In this document: positions 10,497 to 22,046 of the stretch, in pieces
How positions within the stretch are numbered: position 1 is the stretch's first letter
How the letters are laid out: every line of letters starts with the position of its first letter
Assembly: GCF_905171765.1 (NCBI RefSeq)
Contig: NC_053389.1
Location: 741,211,146 to 741,275,145 of the forward strand
Direction of reading: 5' to 3'
From: Bufo bufo
Lineage: Eukaryota; Chordata; Amphibia; Anura; Bufonidae
Length of the DNA stretch: 64,000 bases
Position numbers and translations under genes: made by a program
Notes under the pieces: generated by a model
Told to the model about the DNA's origin: nothing
Seen by the model: only the letters and a program-made list of their open reading frames with translations
Database searches by the model: none

Positions 10497-11390
10497 AGGG
10501 AACCTGTCATCAACTTTATGCTGGAGAGCAGGAATAACTAGGACTCTTCTCAGGTGGCTGTGACTCTTTTCCAGGTCTAGTCTGCAATGATTGTGATGTT
10601 GGTTCTCGGCAACCACTTACTTTTAGGCCTCTTTTACACTTGCGTTGTCCGGATCAGTCGTGCACTCCATTTGCCGGAGGTGTCCGTCTTCAAAATGCGT
10701 TCAGTGTTACTATGGCACCCAGGACGCTATTAAAGTCCTGGCTGCCATAGTAGTAGTGGGGAGCAGGGGAGCAGTATACTTATAGTCCGTGCGGCTCCCG
10801 GGGCGCTCCAGAATGACGTCAGAGCGCCCCATGCGCATGGATGACGTGATCCATGCGATCACGTCATCCATGTGCGTGGGGCGCCCTGACGTCACTCTGA
10901 AGCGCCCCGAGAGCCGCACGGACGGTAAGTATGCTGCTCCCCCGCTCCCCACTACACTTTACCATGGCAAACAGGACTTTAGCGTCCTGGCAGCCATGGT
11001 AACCATTCAGAAAAAGCTAAACGACGTTAAGGCCGGATCCGGATTAATGCCTTTCAATGGGCATTAATTCCGGATCCGGCCTTGCGGCAAGTGTTCAGGA
11101 TTTTTGGCCGGAGCAAAAAGCGCAGCATGCTGCAGCATTTTCCGTTCCGGAACTGAAGGCATCCTGATGCATCCTGAACGGATTTCTCTCCATTCAGAAT
11201 GCATTAGGATAATCCTGATCAGGATTCTTCCAGCATAGAGCCCCGACGACGGAACTCTATGCCGGAACACAACAACGCAAGTGTGAAAGAGCCCTTAACT
11301 TTTAAATTACAGACCACTGAAATCAACTCACCTGTCTCTAATTTATACTGCCGTTAGTATGGACAGCATAAAGTTGATGACAGGTTCCCT
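10497..11390. repeat. Kolobok/T2-like MITE, interrupted by another MITE
   Basis: AGGGAACCTGTCATCAACTT at 10497 is mirrored by AAGTTGATGACAGGTTCCCT ending at 11390, directly followed by TTAA. The left TTAA has decayed to CTAC. TTAA targets with AGGG ends fit Kolobok/T2-type elements. The arms are separated by the nested element at 10626-11294. Confidence 0.75.
10626..11294. repeat. Harbinger-like MITE nested in the preceding element, with a GC-rich palindrome
   Basis: It starts GGCCTCTTTTACACTTGCG after TTA (10623-10625) and ends CGCAAGTGTGAAAGAGCCC before TTA (11295-11297). Inside, about 10715-11002 is a long palindrome with repeated TGACGTCA-like sites (GAATGACGTCAGAGCGCCCC mirrored by GGGGCGCCCTGACGTCACTC). 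Confidence 0.8.
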
Positions 11391-11738
11391 TTAAGTCTGC
11401 CTGTATGTCCATGATGCCACCACATGGCCTCCTCTAGAAATAAAGCTTTAGTGATAAGACCTCCTTTGGAGCATTATTTATTTATTTTCTATTGGATTCA
11501 TGTAACGCTCAGCTACAAGAGGGACCCAGCGACTTCTAAATCTTGAAGCTGCATGAAACCTTTACAAAAAGAAGAGATCAATGTATCTATTAGTTTGAAT
11601 CCTAAAAATGCATTGATTTAAGGTAAAGCTCTGTATAACCAGCTGGTAAGTCTGTGAATGCATTAACCCCCTATATGCCAGAACATATTGCACTGCTTAA
11701 CTCTACCTGCTTAAAAGGCAAATTAATTGTAGTATTAA

Positions 11739-11857
11739 GGCCCGTTCACATTCAGCATTTTAATTGCCGACGCAAATATTTATCCTTCTCCCCTCTGAAA
11801 TCTATAAAAAACACAAAGGAGATTGGCTTTAAAAATGCTAGATGTGAACAAGTCCTG
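11739..11857. repeat. Small MITE remnant
   Basis: GGCCCGTTCACATTCAGCATTT after TAA is mirrored by AAATGCTAGATGTGAACA at the right. Harbinger-like by its ends only. Confidence 0.4.
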
Positions 11858-11983
11858 GTGGCTAACTTTTATGTATTACTGCTGTCTCTGCCCCCTCTCA
11901 TTTCTGCGCTCTCACCTTTTGCTCAAGCTTTCTCTGTTTTTTCCAGACACCTACTGATTCGCTCTCTTTCCCCCACTTTCCAG

Positions 11984-12078
11984 GTCCTCACTCTAATAAC
12001 AGCAGTGGGAACTCTGATTCCAGCCTACCAAACATGACCAGGTCACTTCTACTGGTGGATCAGCTCATAGACTTGTAA
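11984..12078 (+). CDS. aak1: AAK1 short terminal exon
   Basis: A TTTCCAG acceptor ends at 11983. The first two bases complete the Gly codon begun at 9138, and the exon then encodes 30 residues, PHSNNSSGNSDSSLPNMTRS then LLLVDQLIDL, before TAA at 12076-12078. This is the conserved AAK1 C-terminus (human ends SLLLVDQLIDL as I recall it). The upstream tract (CTCTCTTTCCCCCACTTTC) is a strong polypyrimidine tract. Using this exon gives the standard kinase with a short tail. It competes with the exon at 19717, which accepts the same phase. Confidence 0.95.
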
Positions 12079-13219
12079 AGGCGCACATGCTAGCGAAGCC
12101 CACTATCCTCCCTTCCCCCACAGAGGAGTAACCCTGCATATATATATAGATAGATAGATAGATATATGTACATCTCTTTATTTTTTATTTCGACCTTCTG
12201 TGCACATCCGTATAGTGTGGATCTGCTATGGAGCCTCTGGCTGACTCTGAATACATATCCTTACCGCCTTTTTTTTTTTATTTCGTCGTGTACAAACTGC
12301 TTCCGTCTTAAGCGACAGAAAGACCTGTGTGGTGGAAGGACTGTGCGAGATGGACGACTGAGTGTCGGGTGGGAGATGAAAGAAAATCCGTTGTGCTTAA
12401 GCTGTGGAAATGCTATTGCTCCATGTTTCTTGTTCAGTATACTTCTGGATGTACTGGAAGAAATTTCTGCAGGCCTCTAATTTGTCACCCTGAGATATTC
12501 GGGACGGAACATAACTCCTTCAGGATTGGTTGTATAAGGGAACAGCTTGTGACCTTTTGACATTGAGGATTGCAATGCTATCGATCTTGCCTAAACTACT
12601 CAGTGTTAGTACTCATATCTCAGGAAGCAGAGCACATTAGGGTTTCTGCTTAACAGAGTTCACCACCCAAATTTATTTTTAGAAAAATCTGATTAATAAT
12701 GCAGGCTCGGATGGGGAATGGCATGGCTTGACATGAGTAATGTGAGACAACAGGATGCTATGGTACACATTCCGATAGCTAAAGCCTTTTTAAATGGGGT
12801 TGTCAGGCAGCATATACCTACCAACTGGTCAAGACTGATACTAAGTTTAGGATTAAAAAAAAAAGGGTCAAAAAGGCTTGCCATGTCCCTGTATCTTGTA
12901 ATGCTAATCAGATTTTTGTAAGAATAAATTGAAGTGGAGACCTTTAAAATTTTTGTGTTATCGGCGGCTGCACAACCCGGCAACAGCAGTTCTTGGAACC
13001 TAAGGAAAGGTGTCCTATACCGCACACAAAGTCCTAAACTGAAAACTCAAGGTATCTACGAAGTTAATGGATGTATGTCCTCTACTTTGTTACATATGTG
13101 CTTTTCTCTCGGTACCTCTGTTTCCTCTGACATATTTAATGAAAGAATAAAGAAAAGTATTTCAGAATTTATTACTTAGTGCTAGTAAACCGTGGAGATT
13201 CATAGACTGATAAGCTTAA
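12079..13219 (+). other. aak1: Likely 3' UTR of the short AAK1 transcript
   Basis: Follows the stop codon. It contains a (TA)n(GATA)n microsatellite at about 12138-12165 and an AATAAA-like signal in AAAGAATAAAGAAAAG near 13142-13157. Where the transcript ends cannot be decided; AAK1 3' UTRs are known to be long. Confidence 0.45.
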
Positions 13220-13388
13220 AGGGTTTTTTCGAGATTCCGATCCTCTGGATAGGCCATGCGTATATGATCAGTGGCGTTCCGACACCCTGGACCCCGCCGA
13301 TCAGCTGTTTGAGAAGGCCCGGCGCTAACAGTCCTGGGTGTCGGACGAGAGGATAGGTAAATCAGTATAAAAATCTCGGAAAACCCTT
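13220..13388. repeat. TTAA-type MITE
   Basis: Flanked by TTAA at 13216-13219 and 13389-13392. The ends AGGGTTTTTTCGAGATT and ATCTCGGAAAACCCT are inverted repeats. The interior has GATCCTCTGGATAGG, CCGATCAGCTGTTTGAGAAG and GTGTCGGAC blocks shared by the whole family. Confidence 0.8.
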
Positions 13389-14671
13389 TTAAATGAAGTG
13401 AGTTTGTAATAATTTGCTTTTATGACATGTCAGTGTGCCATGCCACAATGGTGGAGACCTATCAGCTAGTCTCAAGACCCAAGAGGGGATAGTTCCAGTT
13501 CCATCTTCCATTAAGACCATTCATAGGAAGCCTTTCATTGATCTTCATGCACAGTTCACAACCAAATCTCTACTGAAGTTGGGGGACAAGGGGGTCCATT
13601 CTTGGCCCAGCTGCCAGACTTCCACCTTTTTGATTTTTTTGACTTATTTAACTGACTTGTCTTGAAAGGCAAATATTATAAAATCAAGTCTGGTGCAATA
13701 GATTTTGTCATATGAAAGACTCAGAACGTGAGAGGTTCTGAAATCACTGTATAATATATCATATTGAAGCAGGGTATATAAATATATAGGCCTTTATGGT
13801 AAGTGGCGAGCCGTGTGCATGATCTAATGAGTGATATGTATGATGTATGTCGTGACGGGAATGGTTTACCAAAGCTTGCTATGCAAACTAGACCTCTTCT
13901 GTAAGCTTACGGTTTACATTGCACATGATTTGCTTAAAAAGCATTGGTTTCATCGTTATATAACAAGTATCAGAGGAGCAGAAGGCTTCATTAACTTTTC
14001 TAAATATCAATTCTTGAAAGGTAGCATGAGGTTATGAAACTTAAGAACTTTTTGAGTCTGCAGTAGACAGATTTGCCTTTTACTTGTGTGGAGCATGATT
14101 TTTGTGCATAAAAAATAACTCCCTGTATATTAGGAGATCTGTATAAAACACTATAAAATTTGAAGGGTGGAAAAGTGAGTGCGGTTTTGCCTCCCTAGTA
14201 ATTTCCGGAAGCCATGGACATCATTAAAGTTTCCTGTGATGGTTCAACACATTTCCCTGCCATCCGTTTCCATGAATGAGGAGGATGCAGAGACATATCC
14301 TTGTCCTACTTGCTTCGACTTTTCTGTATGGAGACTAAAACATTTACAAGACAATATCATAGCCTCTAAGAAGAAGATGTAGAAAGGCAGCTAAGGCTGT
14401 AGGCTGTATGTCAGAAAATTGAGACTGGGTCAAAAGTCTGCTCCATAAATTGGTGCATGAGGAGTCACAACATCCAGTCCAATCAAGATAGATGAGCTCT
14501 TAGCTTACTTTTTTTGATCCAGAAGAAGTTGTAAAACCTCTAAGGGATGAGTCAAATAATTCATTCCATGGCGATCTGACTGGATCAACAAACCATACAA
14601 TGATCAGCTCACTACCTGTCTCCAATCTGTGCTTGGGTTCTTGGGAAATCAATCTTCCAAAACTTCACAAG

Positions 14672-14990
14672 GAGAGAAATGTCCAGCACTAAATCCAGAT
14701 TCTTAATAAAATACGTAAAAATTTATCTAAGTCTTTATAAAATCCATAATACAAAAACAGGAACCCAACAGTCGGGTCTACACGTTTCAGATTACTGAAT
14801 CATGAATAAGGTTTCCAAAATGTGTATTACGCGTTTTGAATTACTGAATCCAGCTAATGAATAAGGATTCAGTAATACGAAATGCATTGACCTGTCTTTG
14901 GGGTTCCTGTTTTTGTGTTATCGATTTTGTGAAGATTTCGATTTTTTTTTTTCCAAGAATCCGGATTTGGTGCTGGATATTTCTCTCCTT
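14672..14990. repeat. MITE-like inverted-repeat element
   Basis: About 14672-14765 (AGAGAAATGTCCAGCACTAA ... CAAAAACAGGAACCC) is mirrored by about 14899-14990 (GGGTTCCTGTTTTTGTG ... GTGCTGGATATTTCTCT). The middle has paired GATTACTGAATC/GATTCAGTAAT blocks. Superfamily unknown. Confidence 0.65.
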
Positions 14991-16367
14991 GGGAACAACT
15001 TTAGACGCTTCACTGCAGCTTACACTTACACTTGCACTTCACTCCTAAGTAAATTCAGAAAGAAACTGTGGGACTCGCTTTTTATGGCATCCAGTTTGGT
15101 AGTTGAGGACTCCATTTGGAATGTCATAATCTAAATGGGGCATTTCTCAGATGCCGTAATCAGAGTGCACTTTTCTGGTTCCCCTTAAAATGAACAAAAA
15201 GGCCGGCGCGAAAAAAAAAAACTTGACGAAAGTGTTCAAAATAGAATATCACAGTGTGCAATGTTGTAGAGTAGATGCCAAAAATATGCATAATGTCACT
15301 AGCAAATGGGCAAAACCAGTCATTCTGATATTGTCTTACTCCAAAAATTGGAGACCTTCATCTATTAACATTGCAGGATGTCCCTGCATAAGATATCAGT
15401 CTGTGGATCCGCCATCTCTTACATTGCACTGGTGACCTGGACCTCTTTAATCTACAAGGGGGATACCTGCGTGAGCCGATATTCTATAATTTTTTGTTAT
15501 TTATAATAGTATTTAATGCTGTATCTGTGAGTATGTGTGTGCGTGCGCGTGTCCTACAAGATCAGTGTAACTTTTGTTTGTGCAGATGTCCGTGAGAGTT
15601 TCCTATATATCTGTACACTGTACACAAGATGTACAAGTTGTTGGGTGGCCTATCTCTGTATGTCTCCGGGAAGCTCTCCATGCAATGTCCTGGATTTTGC
15701 TGTCTGTATATAGAATTATAAGCCTTCGAAGTCTGTGGGGATCTCCTCTGTATAACAAATTTCTACCTGTTTCCAATACACTGATCTTACTTTATTCTTC
15801 TGTATTGAATGGAAAGGGGAAAAAAAAAAAAAAAAGTTTTCTCAACCCGAGAGCATTATCATTATTGTAGGCAAAAAAATATAAAAAATCCTTTAGTGAA
15901 GTGATTGGTAGAATTTTGACTTGTGTATATATAAATATATAAATATATTTTAGTTCATGCTCCTCTCCCTACTTCAGTTCAGATCCCTCCAGGTCTATGT
16001 TTTTCCAAAAAAAAAAAGTATAAAAAAAAATTTAAGTAGAGATGGAAATAAAAGCAAAAATATGGCATTTACAACCTGCACATTTCCTGATTGTATAGTA
16101 GATTCCAATCTATTTCTGTGAATTAAAGTATTTTAAAGAATGGCAATGGCCTTGGACTTGAGTGGTTTTAATTATTTAGATTTATGCAAAGTTTCTTTTC
16201 TACAACACCTAATATTAATAAATGCGGATAGTGATAAAATAAAAATCATATTCAAGGTTCACAAAATAAAACTAACGAGTGTCTGTCTGTGACACTGTGG
16301 CAACACTTTCTGCCCCTGTGTTCTGGCAGCTCAGTGTCATCATAGGGACACTGGGCATCGGCAACTA
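14991..16367. other. No recognised feature
   Basis: AT-rich, with homopolymer A runs near 15820 and 16008 and short (TA)n near 15930. Several AATAAA signals (about 16109, 16238 and 16264) could end a long short-isoform 3' UTR, but nothing in the sequence decides this. Confidence 0.4.
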
Positions 16368-16861
16368 CTGTGTTTCCCCGAAAATAAGACAGTCTTTCTT
16401 ATATTTATTTTTCCTCAAAAAAACACACTATGGCTTATTTTCAGGGGATGTCTTATGGCTTATTTATCAGGGATCCTGTGAGAACTGGGTCCAATCTGCA
16501 CACTGATGCTGAGGAGACTTTTACTTTAACTTTCTCCCTCAGCTTGCTGTGCACAGAACGACCGGGACCTGACAGGGCGAGCCGACCGTGTTGATGTGGC
16601 TGCCCGCAACTCTCCCAGATGTGGGGCAGATGAGACAGCAGCTGTCACGATGGGGTACAGTAGGTGAGACAGCACCTACAGCGGCTGTCACAATGCGGCA
16701 GATGAGAAGGGCTGCCAGCGTCTTCTTTACCGCTCTGCGCCGGTACATAGCCACGCCCATCACTATGGCTTATTTTCGGGTTAGGTCTTATATTGAGCAT
16801 ATAAGCCGCAACCATGCTACGGCTTATTTTATGGGCATGTATTATTTTTGGGGAAACACAG
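16368..16861. repeat. MITE with TA target duplication
   Basis: CTGTGTTTCCCCGAAAATAA at the left, after TA (16366-16367), is mirrored by TTTTTGGGGAAACACAG at the right, before TA (16862-16863). Internal blocks ATGGCTTATTTTCAGG and ATGGCTTATTTTCGGG repeat. The TA target suggests a Tc1/mariner-type source. Confidence 0.75.
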
Positions 16862-17011
16862 TAGTTGGATCTCTTCTTACATATTCTTACCTGTGATAGA
16901 AAATTGAAAAGTTGAATTCCAATTGATTGCTACAAGTTCTTCTTCATTTCCTTAGGCTCTCCTTTAAAGGACGCACATGGAGAGCCAAAATTGTCGACGC
17001 AATTTTGTTAA

Positions 17012-17419
17012 AAGGGTTCTCCCAGGATTTTCGTACTGATGGCCTATCTTCAGGATAGGAAATCAAAAAAGGATTGGCAGGAGTCCAACTCTTGGCACCC
17101 CAGCCGATCAGCTGTATGAAGAGAATGCAGCGCTCTGTCAGCGCTTAGACCTTTCCTAGGCCAGTGACGTCATGTTCATTGGTCACATGGCCTAGGCGCT
17201 GCTCAGTCTGATTCATGCTATACCAAGCACAGCTGCTATCAAATGGACGGAGCTGTGCTTAGTAAGCTGCGATGAGGCGACGTTGCTCACTGGAGATCCA
17301 GTGAGTGCCATGGCTTCCTCAGACAAATGCTCGGCAGAAGTGCTGGCAGTTGGATCCATCTTATATTGATCACCTATCCTGAGGATAGGCCATGAATATC
17401 AAAATCCCAGAGAACCCCT
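17012..17419. repeat. TTAA-type MITE, long copy
   Basis: TTAA at 17008-17011 precedes AAGGGTTCTCCCAGGATTTTC. The right end reads AAATCCCAGAGAACCCCTT. GGCCTATCTTCAGGATAGG and its partner CCTATCCTGAGGATAGGCC are near the two ends, with GCCGATCAGCTGTATGAAG inside. Confidence 0.8.
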
Positions 17420-17825
17420 TGAAAATTACATTTTTCTTTATCGTTCCTCCCGCACTTTCATTTATAGCAGGACATTGTCACATATTTTCCTTATCTGGTT
17501 GCAATCTATACCATTGTCCATCCTGGTCTTCTTGTTTCATCCACAAGATGGGTTCTTTACAACCTGGTCAAAGCACAAATCTGTCTCCTGCAGTGTACAC
17601 ATTGTAGAAAACAACCAAAACAGGCTTCCGTCCCACTACTTTCCACTTCCTGTTCCGTGTTCAACCAATCACTGGCTGAGGTCAGCCACAGCTGTGGCCA
17701 ATGATTGGCGTTTCTTGTTGCGAGTAGGGACCAGAGCTAAAACAGAAGCATCAGGGGAATAGGTAAGGTGAGTATGCTTTCTTTTTATTTTTAAGCCCTT
17801 GTGAGTCAAATCAATACTACTAGAC

Positions 17826-17976
17826 CCGGGATCAGCAACCTTCCGCACTCCAGCTGCTGTGAAACTACAACTCCCAGCATGCCACATGCTCAGCTGTTCT
17901 TCTAACTCCAATAGAAGTGAATAGGGCATTATGAGAGTTTCGGAACAGCTGGAGTGCCGAAGGTTGCCTATCCCTT
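17826..17976. repeat. hAT-type hairpin MITE
   Basis: Near-palindrome with CAGCAACCTTC/GAAGGTTGC ends and CTACAACTCCCAGCATGCC inside. It is flanked by TACTAGAC (17818-17825) and CACTAGAC (17977-17984), an 8-bp duplication with one mismatch, as for hAT. The relative at 21803 shares the core. Confidence 0.75.
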
Positions 17977-18721
17977 CACTAGACAGTCCCATGAAGCCTT
18001 CTTTGGATAAAACTAGAAATCTCTTCATCCACGTTTTCATAAGGCCTTTTGCACACAACTATATCCGTATTGCGGTCCCATCAGTCCCATGGCAGTGTAG
18101 TGTGAAAATCTGTTGAGGATCGTTCAGGTCAGTAACAGTTATACTGTATACGATAGGTCTCGTCTTATAATACAATATACAATTGCCATGTGCAGAAAAT
18201 ACCAGGACAGGTGGGTTTGCGTTCATGATATCAGTAATCACTGGACAAAGCTGAGACTTCTCTTTGCAATGGGCACCAGTCTGGTGTGCATGCACAAGGA
18301 GACTCCAGATTATTCTCTCTTCTGACCTCATCTTCTCATGGCTACTTCTTAGCATTTCTTCCCAAATACTAATTACCTGCAATTCCTAACTTCAAGGTAA
18401 GCTTTCTTCTTTGAGTGTTATGTTGGTTCCTGTGTATTATACATCAACTCCTGGCTTCACATGTAATGTGTAGGATGATGAAATGACCTTTAAACTCTTC
18501 CATAAATTCCATAATTGTGACCAGTGAAACCATCCAAAATCTCATTTTATAGCTATGGCCACACAGGCAGAATTTCCATCACTGAATTTGCAGTGATTCT
18601 GCTGCAAAATCTGTATGTACTGTACGTGTATTACACGACTTGTCAAGAACTGTCAGCGGAGTTCATCTTATGTATTATAAAGGGTCAAATCCGTATCATT
18701 AATTCACATGATGCTGATCTA

Positions 18722-19054
18722 AAGGGGTTTTCTGGGAGTACAATATTGATCACCTATGTTTAGGATAGGTCATAAATATGAGAAAGGCGGTGGGTTTGAT
18801 TCCCTTCACCCCTGCCGATTAGCTGTTTGAAGACAGAGGGCCACTGCCTTTTCGCAGCTTACCAAGCACAGGGCCGTCTGTTGGATAGCGCATGTGCTAG
18901 GTATATCAGCTCAGCCCTATTCATTTGTGACTGATGAATGTGACACGGCCTAGGAGGAGGCCTAAGTGCTTAAAAAGCGCTGTGGCCACTTTATACAGCT
19001 GATAGGCGGGGGTGCCTGGAGTCCTGAGTATAGGTCCTCAATATGAAAACCTCT
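18722..19054. repeat. TTAA-type MITE
   Basis: Begins AAAGGGGTTTTCTGGGAGTA; the right end GAAAACCTCT precedes TTAA (19055-19058). The interior contains CACCTATGTTTAGGATAGG and GCCGATTAGCTGTTTGAAG, family blocks. The left TTAA has decayed. Confidence 0.7.
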
Positions 19055-19716
19055 TTAAAATCCACACCACAGGACAATTTCCACTGCAGATTTTTTCCTC
19101 AGCTCACAGGCTGTGAATTTCCCATAGTTCTGCGGTGGAAAATATGCAGCATCTAAAATGGCCTTCTAGAGGGTTGGTTCTCTCAAAGAAGAGGGCCAAG
19201 GATATCCACAAGATGAAAGTGATCTGACAATTTGTAATAGATCGGGGTGGCTTTCTCAAGGAGGTGGTCTTCTGGAGAGGTTTCACTGTGCATTATGGGA
19301 TGGGTTCTTGGTCGTCTCAGAAGCTGTATCAGGCACTCTGCAGTCAACTGCAAATTGATTACGGTACTTATTACTGCAATGTTGATCTGCCTACAGCTAA
19401 ATGTTTTTCATCATATTACCGTATGTGTTTTTTATACTGTATCCATGTTCCCTGGCTTTCCTCTCTGCTCTTCATAATTATATTGAATTAAAGATCATCT
19501 CCAGACAATTTCTGGCAACCATTAGCTTTAGTATAATTCATTAGAAATACCAAGATAATTACAGGGAAGGAAGCCACACTTGACCTGTCAGTATAACTGA
19601 ACATTTAGTAATTCTCAATAGTGGACATCTGTCATGTTTCATTACAGCACCACTATGATCTGGTATTGATTTTCTAGAATTAACATTAAATATGTTTTTT
19701 TTTTTTCCATCTACAG

Positions 19717-20759
19717 GTCTACTACAAGCTTCCCAGCCTTTCCATATGGGAAATGATGGGATTTTTAAAGGTCCTAGTTCTGCAGCATGTCTCTTATCAT
19801 CTGAATTAGAATTAAAGCTGGAGAGTCCATCGAAAGGCCCATCTAGTTGCAGTTCATTTCACAGCAGTGAAGAAGAAGGCACTGACCATGAGCCAGACCT
19901 TTTGGATTGTAGTGGTTCCAGACCTCTCTTAATGGACTCGGATGAGGAGGAGGGGTCAAAGAAAGTTAAGGATGCAGCATTTCCCAATTCTGAAGAGCCT
20001 ACTTCTAGCCAGGGCAATCCTATGTACACTCCATCAGAAAGGATGGCCCATATGCCTGCAGGAGACTTTGGTACAGAGGTAGATGTCTTTGCCACAGCGC
20101 CATTCAAAAGTTCAAAAATATCAAAGGATGATTCTGATATATTCACCAATGCTCCATTTTTCGGTAAGTCCTCAACTTCTTTAAACCAGCTGGAGGAACC
20201 TGATGTGTTCCTCAGAGCACCTTTTACAAGGAAGATTAGCGTTGAAGACCCCTCCTGTGCTCAAGCACATCATTCTGTAAAAGGAGGTGAAGTGACGGCA
20301 GTGGGAAATTCTACATTCCGAAATACTGACTTAAAGGTGGGAGGCAGTTCCATGAAGACTTCGTACACTACTGGAAACCTTTATGCACATTCCAGCAGAA
20401 GCATTGAACCAGCTGAAGCCTCTCTGTATCTAAACGCTACTAAGGAGCTACACAGTGCTGAAAACCATAAGATTCCTGGTCATGAGGCATCTCAAGAGAC
20501 TGTGTTTGGGACTGTGGTAACCAAACCATTCTGCCCTCAGTCTTTATCCAAGTATTCCCGGCACTACAGTCCGCAAGAAGGACAGGCTGTGGAAGCACAG
20601 CCCATTGCTGCTTACAAAGTAGTGTCTCATTCTGCAAAAGCCTCTGTAGCTGGATCTATTCCCATCACCCCAGTGACTTATAGAACTTCAGAGGTTGCAA
20701 ATGCAGATCCATTTGGCTTGGCTCCATTTCCTGCCAAAGCTGGAAGACAAAATCCGTAG
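19717..20759 (+). CDS. aak1: AAK1 long alternative terminal exon (BMP2K-like tail)
   Basis: A T-rich tract and CATCTACAG acceptor end at 19716. The first two bases complete a Gly codon, exactly as needed after the donor at 9138, and 346 further codons run open to TAG at 20757-20759. The encoded tail is acidic and Ser-rich. It contains four spaced D-x-F-x-x-A-P-F motifs (DVFATAPF, DIFTNAPF, DVFLRAPF, DPFGLAPF) and ends DPFGLAPFPAKAGRQNP. The long isoform of BMP2K, the AAK1 paralogue, ends in very similar DPFGAAPFP sequence and has the same repeats. DPF-type motifs bind AP-2 ears, so this tail would add adaptor contacts (inference). A long ORF at human-gene-like composition, in phase, with an acceptor and a nearby poly(A) signal, makes a chance ORF unlikely. 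The alternative reading is an exon of a decayed duplicate, which the open frame argues against. Confidence 0.88.
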
Positions 20760-20888
20760 TATAGGTGAAGCTATCTACCTTAGAACCCATACCTTTCTTT
20801 TTGCAGTGCACTTCCTATTAATGTATTAATCAATTCTCTGCTCTATGCTGCTCTGTGTTTCTTGTTTTGTCACAGAAGGGACTTATTC

Positions 20889-20894
20889 AATAAA
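20889..20894 (+). terminator. aak1: Poly(A) signal AATAAA for the long AAK1 transcript
   Basis: AATAAA lies 130 bases after the TAG of the long exon, in TTATTCAATAAAGTGCACC. It would give a short 3' UTR. Further AATAAA sequences occur near 21165. Confidence 0.6.
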
Positions 20895-21459
20895 GTGCAC
20901 CTGGCACCTACACACAGTAGCTGGTCTGGGTTCATGAGGAGTTAGAAATTGTTTTAATTTTATAGTGCTGTACATTTCTCAAGTACTTGTGGCCTTGAAG
21001 TTGAGATCTTTGAGACTTTACTGTATGAAGATGTGTTGGTCTACGAGATCCCCTGGACCTCATTGAGACACAAGGAGGTTTCAGCATCTCTTTCTATGTC
21101 CTGGAGAGTCCCTTTAATTCGAATGTAGCCTGACTTCACCAGGATCCTCTGAAATCACTGTGATAAATAAATTTATACTCATGAACCATCAAACTGCATT
21201 TCCAACATGTCCTGCTAACTGTGTGTAGATGACAGATGTATTTTAGCTATCCATTTCTCGCTTTCTATTATTGTATGCCATTTCTATAATAGTTTAATGT
21301 GTTAGTGATATTTTTGATTTATTTTTTCTTCATTCAATCCTTGTCAGTGTTTAGTGTAGGGTGTATTAAGACCATAGACATTGAGGTGCCTTATTTATGG
21401 AGATGCAGGATTTCTACTGGATGTGTAGGGTTTGGTGCTCTAACAGCATCTCTTTAAAA
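20895..21459. other. Downstream flank of AAK1, no recognised feature
   Basis: No frame or repeat ends were seen. It may still be 3' UTR. Confidence 0.4.
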
Positions 21460-21792
21460 GGGTTGCCTCATCTTAGACAATGGTGGCATATGCCACCAAT
21501 ATCAGGAAGTGTAGATGTGGGTACCACCTTACCCTGTCTCCAGTATGGGACCCCAAAAGTGAGCAGAAAGCAGCCGTGCACGTGCCGCTGCCCTACATTC
21601 ACTTTTATAGGGCTGCTGAAAATCTTCGGAAGTCCCTTAGAGGTGAATAGAGCTTCTGAAAATAGCTAAGCATGCTCTCTTAGCTATTTTCTGGAAAGCA
21701 CACCGTGCATCACTTTTGGGGGGCCCGTTCTGGAGATAGGTCTGGGTCCCACCTCTATACCACCAATGTCTAAGATGAGATAACTGCTTTAA
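21460..21792. repeat. TTAA-family MITE, diverged
   Basis: TTTAAAAGGGTTGCCTCATCTTAGACA at the left is mirrored by TGTCTAAGATGAGATAACTGCTTTAA at the right. The interior has GGGACCCCAAAAGTG and its partner CACTTTTGGGGGGCCC. Confidence 0.7.
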
Positions 21793-21802
21793 GGCTCTAG
21801 AT

Positions 21803-21949
21803 CAGGCTTCCTCAAACTGCGGCCCTCCAGCTGTTGCAAAACTACAACTCCCAGCATGCCCGAACAGCCTACAGGTATCAGCCTACAACAGGGCATTGTG
21901 GGAGTTGTAGTTTTACAACAGCTGGAGGGCCGCAGTTTGAGGATGCCTG
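21803..21949. repeat. hAT-type hairpin MITE with perfect 8-bp target duplication
   Basis: CTCTAGAT at 21795-21802 and 21950-21957 flank a near-perfect hairpin. CTCAAACTGCGGCCCTCCAG is mirrored by CTGGAGGGCCGCAGTTTGAG, with CTACAACTCCCAGCATGCC and GGCATTGTGGGAGTTGTAG inside. Confidence 0.9.
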
Positions 21950-22046
21950 CTCTAGATAAACAGGTATCCAGTGGCTCAAAACTCCACTCAAACAAGGAAT
22001 GGGTGCACAAAACAATAGACTCGTCCAAATGTCAATTTAAAATGAA

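Noticed and set aside
14179..14382. Possible extra AAK1 exon (67-residue frame)
   Set aside because: No matching splice phase or AAK1-like sequence was seen.
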